From contig JBAXQM010000009.1 in NCBI GenBank assembly GCA_037131735.1, positions 27,106-91,105 on the forward strand: a stretch of DNA of 64,000 nt, read 5' to 3'. The notes beneath the pieces are model-generated. The model was not told where the DNA came from and searched no databases. It saw nothing but the letters and a program-made list of their open reading frames with translations. This stretch comes from CAIUPE01 sp037131735 (GTDB lineage: Bacteria > Pseudomonadota > Alphaproteobacteria > Rhizobiales > Beijerinckiaceae). The position numbers and the translations under genes are program-made. Shown in pieces: positions 58,459 through 64,000 of the stretch (position 1 is the stretch's first letter; every line of letters begins with the position of its first letter).

Positions 58459-58870
58459 TCAAAACAATATTTTTGCGAAAATTCTACGCGGTGAGATACC
58501 GTGCGAAAAACTCTATGAAGATGATCACACTCTCGCTTTCATGGATATCATGCCGCAAGCCGATGGCCATTGCCTTGTGATCCCTAAAAAACCTTCGACC
58601 GGCCTGATGGATGCTGACCCGCAGGTCTTTACTTCGCTTTTTTCAACCGTACAAAAAATTGCACGCGCGGCACAAGACGGAATGCAGGCAGACGGTGTGA
58701 CGATCATGCAGTTTAACGGCGCGGCTGCAGGGCAAACCGTTTTCCATCTGCATGTCCATATTCTGCCACGTAAAGACGGCGTGCCGCTCAAAGCCCATTC
58801 AGGCCAGATGGAAAAATCGGAAATCATCAAAGCGCATGCTGAAAAAATCCGATCCGCGATAAGCTCATAA
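58448..58870 (+). CDS. HIT family hydrolase
   Basis: This 140-residue histidine-triad protein (HINT-like) hydrolyses nucleotide phosphoramidates or similar compounds. The start at 58448 (MIYDQNNIFAKILRGEIP) has AAAGGG about 9 bases upstream and overlaps the preceding gene. The triad is HLHVHILP, with the catalytic His in the middle. FAKILRGEIPCEKLYED is the conserved N-terminal helix. It converges on the small membrane-protein gene 5 bases away. Confidence 0.95.
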   Translation: MIYDQNNIFAKILRGEIPCEKLYEDDHTLAFMDIMPQADGHCLVIPKKPSTGLMDADPQVFTSLFSTVQKIARAAQDGMQADGVTIMQFNGAAAGQTVFHLHVHILPRKDGVPLKAHSGQMEKSEIIKAHAEKIRSAISS

Positions 58871-58875
58871 AGGTA

Positions 58876-59049
58876 TCACTGCCCGGTGATCATGCGGGCA
58901 AGCGGTGTATCAGCCACCTGCTTCCAAAGCATCATCGCACCATAAAGAAGAGCGACAAGCGTCGCCGGGACAACAAGCCACGCGACCGCGTTCTCATAGC
59001 GCAATCGCGCACGATAACGATCCATACGACGTTGTCGGCTTGTTCTCAC
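58876..59049 (-). CDS. Very small single-span membrane protein downstream of clpA
   Basis: This is a 57-residue ORF from a GTG at 59049, with AGGAG 9 bases upstream. An ATG eight codons later gives 49 residues (MDRYRARLRYENAVAWLVVP). It is basic at the start (RTSRQRRMDRYRARLR), with one hydrophobic helix (about 24-45, AVAWLVVPATLVALLYGAMML), and then a polar tail ending MITGQ. The charge pattern predicts the N-terminus inside. It lies 31 bases after the clpA stop on the same strand and may be cotranscribed. No family is recognised. Confidence 0.6.
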   Translation of the reverse strand: MRTSRQRRMDRYRARLRYENAVAWLVVPATLVALLYGAMMLWKQVADTPLARMITGQ

Positions 59050-59080
59050 CGATGCACACTCCTCTTACGCAAAGGTCAAA

Positions 59081-61495
59081 TCAAAGCGGGACCTTTGGCA
59101 CAGAGCGCACAGGTTTAGCGACCACTTTACGAGGCTGTGACTTCTTGCCGGTTTTGGCTTTTGCATCCGCAACCGCTTTTTCTGGCTTCGGAGTTACAGG
59201 GCCTTCGAGATAAACAAAGCCAAGCTTTTTGTCTTTCTCTTCGCCTTCAACAACAACACGAACCCCACCACCTTGCTTCAATTTGCCAAACAGCAATTCA
59301 TCGGCAAGCGGTTGTTTGATTGCGGATTGAATGAGACGCGCCATCGGCCGCGCGCCCATGGTTTCATCATAGCCATGATCGACGAGCCAGACACGCGCCT
59401 CATCCGACAATTCAATCGTGACATTGCGATCAGCCAATTGCGCTTCAAGCTGCAACACGAATTTGTCGACCACTTTGCCGACCACTTCTTTCGGCAGTTG
59501 CGCGAAGGAAATGATCTGATCGAGACGATTGCGGAATTCGGGCGCAAAAAGACGATTGATCGCTTCCTGATCATCACCCTCGCGTTTTGTTCTCGTGAAA
59601 CCAAACGCCGCCTTCGCGAGATCGGCCGCGCCCGCATTCGTCGTCATGATCAAAATCACATTGCGGAAATCAACGGTCTTGCCATGATGATCGGTGAGCT
59701 TGCCGTGATCCATGACCTGCAAAAGAATATTGAAGAGATCCGGATGCGCCTTTTCAATTTCATCAAGCAACAAAACGCAATGCGGATGTTGATCAACCGC
59801 GTCGGTCAATAGACCGCCTTGATCGAAGCCGACATAACCGGGAGGCGCACCAATCAAACGTGAAATCGCGTGACGCTCCATATATTCGGACATATCGAAA
59901 CGCTTGATTTCGACACCCAATGACGAGGCAAGCTGACGCGCCACTTCGGTTTTACCGACACCGGTAGGACCCGCGAACAGATAACAGCCAATCGGCTTTT
60001 CAGGATCACGCAAGCCCGCACGCGCCAATTTGATCGCAGAAGTCAGTGCCGAGATCGCTTGGTCCTGCCCATAGACAACACGTTTCAACGTTGTCTCAAG
60101 AGCTTGCAGCACTTCTGAGTCATCTTTCGAAACGGTCTTTTCCGGAATTCGCGCCATTGTCGAAACGGTTGCTTCGATCTCAGCCACGCCAATCGTACGT
60201 TTGCGCTTATTGTCAGCAACAAGCATCTGCGCGGCACCGCTTTCATCGATCACGTCGATGGCTTTATCCGGCAATTTACGATCATGAATATAGCGCGCCG
60301 AGAGTTCAACGGCTGCCTTGATCGCATCATTCGAATATTTGAGGCCGTGATAATCCTCATAATAAGGCTTCAACCCTTTGAGGATTTCAATCGCATCCGG
60401 AATTGAGGGTTCATTCACATCAATCTTTTGGAAGCGGCGAAGAAGCGCGCGATCTTTTTCAAAGAATTGACGGAACTCTTTATAGGTCGTCGAACCGATG
60501 CAACGTAGCGTGCCTTGAGCGAGTGCAGGCTTTAACAAATTGGAGGCATCCATCGCGCCCCCCGATGTTGCCCCTGCCCCAATCACCGTATGAATTTCAT
60601 CAATGAACAAAATCGCATTTTTATGCGTTTCGATATCTTTGACGACTTGCTTCAAACGCTCTTCGAAATCACCGCGATACCGCGTGCCCGCGAGCAACAA
60701 GCCCATATCGAGTGAAAAGACCGTGGCGCCCGCAAGCACCGCCGGCACTTCATCACGCGTGATCTTTAATGCCAAACCTTCGGCAATCGCGGTTTTACCA
60801 ACACCGGGCTCCCCAACGAGAAGTGGATTATTTTTTTGCCTACGGCACAGCACTTGAATGGTGCGCTTCACTTCCGCTTCACGGCCAATCAAAGGATCGA
60901 TCTTGCCGTCAGCCGCTTTCTTATTAAGATTGACGCAATAAGCTTCAAGCGCTTCGCCTTTCTTGCGCGGAGCATTCGATCCTTTACCGCCTGCTGCCTC
61001 ATTGCCCGCCGCTTCATCCTCGTCTTCATCCATCTCGGCGGCGTCAGGCGTCGCAGGACGTTTTGCGATTCCGTGTGAAATGTAATTCACCGCGTCATAA
61101 CGCGTCATATCCTGCTCTTGCAGAAAATAGGCGGCGTAGCTTTCGCGTTCGGCAAAAATAGCCACGAGAATATTCGCGCCCGTGACTTCTTCGCGACCGG
61201 AAGATTGCACATGTATTACCGCACGCTGAATCACGCGCTGGAAACCGGCTGTCGGTTTAGCATCACCCGGCGCGGCCATAACAAGGCTCGATAATTCGCC
61301 ATCGAGATAGTCAAAGAGATTGCGTCGCAAGAGATCGATATCGACCCCACAGGCACGCATCACCGCCACAGCATCGCGCTCTTCCGTCAGTCCCAACAAA
61401 AGATGCTCAAGGGTGGCATATTCATGCCGCCGCTCATTCGCGAGCGAGAGCGCCTTGTGGAGAACCAGTTCGAGGCTTTTTGAAAATGAGGGCAT
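59081..61495 (-). CDS. clpA: ATP-dependent Clp protease ATP-binding subunit ClpA
   Basis: ClpA unfolds substrates and feeds them to ClpP, with ClpS as N-degron adaptor. The 804-residue protein has the N-domain (about 1-145, two Clp_N repeats). The first AAA+ module has Walker A GEPGVGKTAIAEG and LFIDEIHT. The second has GPTGVGKTEVARQ and LLLDEIEKAHPD. The ClpP-binding loop in the second module is present in the SDxGxxK-type stretch IGFTRTK region (AKAAFGFTRTK). The tail of about 55 residues is Lys/Pro-rich, longer than in E. coli. AAAGGA lies before the ATG, which follows the clpS stop by 12 bases. Confidence 0.96.
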   Translation of the reverse strand: MPSFSKSLELVLHKALSLANERRHEYATLEHLLLGLTEERDAVAVMRACGVDIDLLRRNLFDYLDGELSSLVMAAPGDAKPTAGFQRVIQRAVIHVQSSGREEVTGANILVAIFAERESYAAYFLQEQDMTRYDAVNYISHGIAKRPATPDAAEMDEDEDEAAGNEAAGGKGSNAPRKKGEALEAYCVNLNKKAADGKIDPLIGREAEVKRTIQVLCRRQKNNPLLVGEPGVGKTAIAEGLALKITRDEVPAVLAGATVFSLDMGLLLAGTRYRGDFEERLKQVVKDIETHKNAILFIDEIHTVIGAGATSGGAMDASNLLKPALAQGTLRCIGSTTYKEFRQFFEKDRALLRRFQKIDVNEPSIPDAIEILKGLKPYYEDYHGLKYSNDAIKAAVELSARYIHDRKLPDKAIDVIDESGAAQMLVADNKRKRTIGVAEIEATVSTMARIPEKTVSKDDSEVLQALETTLKRVVYGQDQAISALTSAIKLARAGLRDPEKPIGCYLFAGPTGVGKTEVARQLASSLGVEIKRFDMSEYMERHAISRLIGAPPGYVGFDQGGLLTDAVDQHPHCVLLLDEIEKAHPDLFNILLQVMDHGKLTDHHGKTVDFRNVILIMTTNAGAADLAKAAFGFTRTKREGDDQEAINRLFAPEFRNRLDQIISFAQLPKEVVGKVVDKFVLQLEAQLADRNVTIELSDEARVWLVDHGYDETMGARPMARLIQSAIKQPLADELLFGKLKQGGGVRVVVEGEEKDKKLGFVYLEGPVTPKPEKAVADAKAKTGKKSQPRKVVAKPVRSVPKVPL

Positions 61496-61507
61496 CGATC
61501 TGATCCT

Positions 61508-61912
61508 TTAGCTCTTTTCCATGACACATTGCAGCGGGTGCTGATGCTGCCGTGCAAAGTCCATAACGAGTGTCACTTTGGTTTCGGCGACCTCATAAGT
61601 AAAGACACCACATTCGCCGACGCCATTTTGATGAACATGCATCATGATGCGATAGGCGTCGTCCTGTGATTTATTGAAGAAATGCTGCAGGACATGGACG
61701 ACGAATTCCATCGGCGTGAAATCATCATTCAGCAGCAAAACCCGATAAAGATGAGGTTTTTTGGTAACCGTCTTAGTCCGCGTGATGACCGCGGTGCCAT
61801 TTTGGGAGTCGTCATCATCCCGGCGGGTCGGTGCGGCCATCGCCTTGGGTGCGTCAGCCGAATGCGCTCCCTGCTTTGGTTCACTGCCGAAAAAGTCGAA
61901 AAATACACCCAT
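61508..61912 (-). CDS. clpS: ATP-dependent Clp protease adaptor ClpS
   Basis: ClpS delivers N-degron substrates to ClpA. The 134-residue protein has a variable N-terminus and the adaptor domain (about 52-134): YRVLLLNDDFTPMEFVVHVLQ (VLLLNDDFTPMEFV is the substrate-pocket strand), MMHVHQNGVGECGVFTYEVAETK and CVMEKS at the end. An in-frame ATG at 61840 would remove 24 residues and cannot be excluded. It is followed by clpA 12 bases on, as usual. The 209 bases upstream hold the phasin terminator and a small CCCTC/GAGGG hairpin near 62006-62023. Confidence 0.95.
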   Translation of the reverse strand: MGVFFDFFGSEPKQGAHSADAPKAMAAPTRRDDDDSQNGTAVITRTKTVTKKPHLYRVLLLNDDFTPMEFVVHVLQHFFNKSQDDAYRIMMHVHQNGVGECGVFTYEVAETKVTLVMDFARQHQHPLQCVMEKS

Positions 61913-62054
61913 ATCCGTCCGATTGCCACGCTTACCTGAAGATTGAAGCGCCTTCCGCGAGAATGATGCGCCGAAAGGCCTGTTTCTTCAAGTTATGCAT
62001 TCGGACCCTCTCCCGCCAGAGGGAGGATCGTCGCATCGGCACCTTAAAAAGCAA

Positions 62055-62078
62055 AAGGGCCCGGAAAACCGGACCCTT
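62055..62078 (-). terminator. Intrinsic terminator after the phasin gene
   Basis: Read on the minus strand, AAGGG-CCGG pairs with CCGG-CCCTT around TTTT, with one mismatch, and is followed by TTGCTTTTT. Confidence 0.7.
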
Positions 62079-62121
62079 CAAATTCAATAAGGTTCAGAAC
62101 CGGCCAAAAACCGGCCCGGAA

Positions 62122-62469
62122 TTACTTCGCAGCAGCTTGAACCTTGCCAATGATCGCTTCGTAAGGCTTTACTGAGTCCTTCGCGATATCGGTGTAGAGT
62201 TCGCCGAGCTTCGAAGCATAAGCCACAAAGCCTTCGTAAGCCGACTTGGCGAAATCTGACTGAATTTCGAAAGCCTTGTCGAGCGTCTTAACGCCAACGA
62301 GCTTTTCAACAACTGCCGAGCTCTGCTCGAAAGCCTTCTTCGAGTAGTCAGCGGTTTCCGTGGCAATCGCCTGTACATTCTTAGTGGTCGAGCCAAAGCT
62401 CTTCACGGCGAGGTCGATACCGTCTTTGTTGAACTTCTGGAGGTCTTCAAATTGGTTAAACATGGTCAT
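62122..62469 (-). CDS. phaP: Phasin family protein
   Basis: Phasins coat polyhydroxyalkanoate granules. The 115-residue protein is entirely helical and amphipathic, with the Phasin_2 pattern MFNQFEDLQKFNKDGIDLAVKSF and, later, TADYSKKAFEQSSAVVEKLVGVK and FVAYASKLGELYTDIAKDSVKPYE. The start is ATG 62469, or ATG 62463 two codons later, and an AGAGAG stretch precedes both. It has its own strong promoter and a terminator. The presence of this gene suggests that the organism stores PHA, although no synthase gene is in the window. Confidence 0.92.
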   Translation of the reverse strand: MTMFNQFEDLQKFNKDGIDLAVKSFGSTTKNVQAIATETADYSKKAFEQSSAVVEKLVGVKTLDKAFEIQSDFAKSAYEGFVAYASKLGELYTDIAKDSVKPYEAIIGKVQAAAK

Positions 62470-62528
62470 TGCTCTCTAGCTGGGGGCGACCCGCATCAGG
62501 CGGAGCACCGAGGGAACTCATGACCCCT

Positions 62529-62557
62529 TTTATATGCAGTGCAATATAATCCGTCAA
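62529..62557 (-). promoter_or_regulatory. Phasin promoter
   Basis: On the minus strand, TTGACG (62552-62557), a 17-base spacer and TATAAA (62529-62534). This is near consensus. Confidence 0.75.
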
Positions 62558-62575
62558 GTAAAATTGTGCGATGCA
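62535..62575. promoter_or_regulatory. Pair of TGCA-type sites, possible PhaR operator
   Basis: TGCAGTGCA (62535-62543, inside the promoter spacer) and TGCGATGCA (62567-62575, upstream of the -35) are 32 bases apart, three helical turns. PhaR, the repressor of phasin genes, binds TGC-rich sites of this kind in other alphaproteobacteria. Confidence 0.45.
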
Positions 62576-62737
62576 ACATGTTGAACTTTCGATCAAGTTT
62601 TCATCAAATTTAACAAACACGTAACCGGTGCGAATTAATGTGCCGCTCGGACCGGAGCCTTGTCCATTTTGGCTTTTCGTGAGAGAAGTTACGGGCTCCG
62701 GAATCATGGGCTCAGGCCCGGAGCGGGAGTGGTAGGC

Positions 62738-64000
62738 ATGACGATTTCGACGGTTGCCGCGCGATTTGCGGCCCGGATAGCGGTTATTTCTGCGGTTTTA
62801 GGGCTCGTTTTGACTGGCGCCGAAGCTGCCTCGAAAGCGTCGGGGGGCGGCTATGCTCCCCCTTATTCCGAAATTGTCGTTGACGCGCGGACTGGCAAAG
62901 TGTTGCGCGCGGTCAACCCTGATTCCCCGCGCCACCCCGCGTCCATCACGAAAGTGATGACCCTCTATCTTCTATTCGAGCAGCTCGACGCTGGCAAAAT
63001 GTCACTCTCGACACCCATCCGGATTTCGGAATGGGCAGCCCGTCAGTCACCTTCGAAACTTGGCCTGAACCCGGGTGAGACAATCACGGTCGATGATGCC
63101 ATCAAGGCGATCGTCACCCGCTCGGCCAATGACATCGCCGTGGCTGTCGCTGAAGCTGTCGGCGGAAGCGAAAAAGACTTTGCCGCCATGATGACCCAGA
63201 GGGCTCGCTCGATCGGCATGAAAAGCACCGTCTATGCGAATGCCTCGGGCCTGCCTAATCCGCGCCAGATCACGACTGCGCGCGATCTCGTAACTTTGGG
63301 TCGCTCCATCCAAACGCGCTTCCCGCGTTACTTCCAATATTTCTCGCTTCGTTCCTTCGATTATGACGGCGCTTCAATTGCCAATCACAATAAACTGCTT
63401 GGTCGTGTCGATGGCGTGGACGGCATCAAGACCGGTTACACCGCCAAATCGGGTTTCAATCTTTTGACATCTGTTCATTCCGATGGGCGCGCTTTGCTCG
63501 CGGTAATTTTGGGTGGTCGTTCTGGCAATTCGCGAGACCGCCGCATGGCCGAGCTTGTCGATGCCTATCTCGACGTTGCGTCAAATGGAGATATCAAGGC
63601 CGCTCCGAAAACAGCCAAAAAGATCTCTGAAGCGCCGATCCCCGTCGATATCGAACGCCCCTCTTCTGACAATGAAGACATGGTGGAAAATCCGACAGCA
63701 TCGCTTTCATCACTAGCGCAGCCTGTAGCGAAGGGCGCTGAGCAACAATCCAAACTCGTTTGGAAACCTGGTGCTGCACCGGCACCTGTGTCCAAGGCGC
63801 TCAGCTATACGGATACGCAAGCAGCAGCCACGCCATCATCACAAACGGACAAGAATAAGACTTGGTGGATTCAAGTGGGCGTGGCTCCTAATCAGAAGCA
63901 AGCGAAATCATTGGTCGATGCCTTATCGGGTCAATTGTCATCGATTTTGAACGATGCAAAACCGGCAATCGAAAAAGTTCAGGTCAAGGGACGCGAAATG
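62738..64000 (+). CDS. D-alanyl-D-alanine carboxypeptidase (PBP5/6 family), 3' end outside the window
   Basis: This periplasmic enzyme trims the terminal D-Ala of peptidoglycan stems. The ATG at 62738 opens a frame that runs to the window end (421 codons). Residues about 12-31 form the signal peptide (ending AEA-A). The peptidase S11 motifs are all present: Ser69-Ile-Thr-Lys72 in HPASITKVMT, Ser129-Ala-Asn131 in TRSANDIA and Lys231-Thr-Gly in GIKTGYTAKSG. After a Ser/Ala/Pro-rich linker (about 290-375) the visible tail WWIQVGVAPNQKQAKSLVDAL begins a SPOR-type domain, which would target it to septal glycan. The gene is complete at the 5' side only. Confidence 0.95.
   Translation, partial: MTISTVAARFAARIAVISAVLGLVLTGAEAASKASGGGYAPPYSEIVVDARTGKVLRAVNPDSPRHPASITKVMTLYLLFEQLDAGKMSLSTPIRISEWAARQSPSKLGLNPGETITVDDAIKAIVTRSANDIAVAVAEAVGGSEKDFAAMMTQRARSIGMKSTVYANASGLPNPRQITTARDLVTLGRSIQTRFPRYFQYFSLRSFDYDGASIANHNKLLGRVDGVDGIKTGYTAKSGFNLLTSVHSDGRALLAVILGGRSGNSRDRRMAELVDAYLDVASNGDIKAAPKTAKKISEAPIPVDIERPSSDNEDMVENPTASLSSLAQPVAKGAEQQSKLVWKPGAAPAPVSKALSYTDTQAAATPSSQTDKNKTWWIQVGVAPNQKQAKSLVDALSGQLSSILNDAKPAIEKVQVKGREM

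Noticed and set aside
1..64000. tRNA, rRNA, tmRNA and CRISPR arrays
   Set aside because: No tRNA TPsiC-like arms with acceptor ends, no rRNA segments and no regularly spaced direct repeats with unique spacers were seen. The 45-base tandem units have no spacers.

Overview
The window reads as chromosome of an alphaproteobacterium of the order Hyphomicrobiales (Rhizobiales). The evidence is the gene content and order: a rhizobial-type flagellar cluster with a MotE/DUF6468/FliM/FliL operon, an iscS-like/sufBCDS/DUF59/sufA operon, the run rne-amiC-mrcA-prfB, a B12-dependent ribonucleotide reductase, a DivK-type regulator near rpmG, EipB (DUF1849), DUF3572, a phasin and a rhizobial-type general porin. 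GC looks mid-50s percent by eye. Family and species cannot be fixed from the sequence alone. No rRNA, tRNA, CRISPR array or transposase gene was found.

Layout. 1-10.1 kb: flagellar genes (3' end of fliP; a minus-strand operon fliL-fliM-DUF6468-motE-large secreted protein; divergent flgF-flgG-flgA-flgH). 10.1-12 kb: porin with an unusual leader, flanked by dispersed palindromic repeats. 12-18 kb: lytic transglycosylase and hydrolase, then dapA-smpB-DEAD-box helicase. 18-25 kb: SUF iron-sulfur operon with two cysteine desulfurases. 25-34 kb: hydrolase, RNase E with a long leader, amiC, PBP1A, prfB (with a programmed +1 frameshift) and a peroxiredoxin. 34-42 kb: a DUF3971/AsmA-like envelope protein, tyrS, an M48 protease with TPRs and a DsbA-like protein. 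42-45.8 kb: nrdJ behind tandem NrdR-box-like sites, a DnaA box and a structured leader. 45.8-49.2 kb: an accessory island. 49.2-64 kb: rnr, DUF983, NUDIX, MFS, rpmG, divK, DUF3572, eipB, RidA, GDPD, a FemAB/GNAT-like protein, HIT, clpS-clpA, phasin, and a D,D-carboxypeptidase cut by the window end.

The accessory island between nrdJ and rnr is the most unusual part. It holds inward-facing copies of a dispersed palindromic repeat, one pair of which brackets an intact small GIY-YIG nuclease gene. It also holds a tiny Lys/Ala-rich protein, an AT-rich DUF4145 gene, a candidate small RNA with its own promoter and terminator, a tandem stem-loop array, and a BrnT/BrnA toxin-antitoxin pair next to an XRE-type regulator. 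The last two units carry near-identical palindromic operators at exactly the same distance from their start codons.

How the genes fit together: most of the window is core chromosome for envelope growth (Slt, AmiC, PBP1A, D,D-carboxypeptidase, DapA, EipB, DUF3971), iron-sulfur assembly, translation and RNA quality control (SmpB, RF2, TyrS, RNase E, RNase R, DEAD helicase, ClpAS), deoxynucleotide supply (NrdJ) and motility. The strong intrinsic terminators and the leader structures were read by eye and have not been folded by software.
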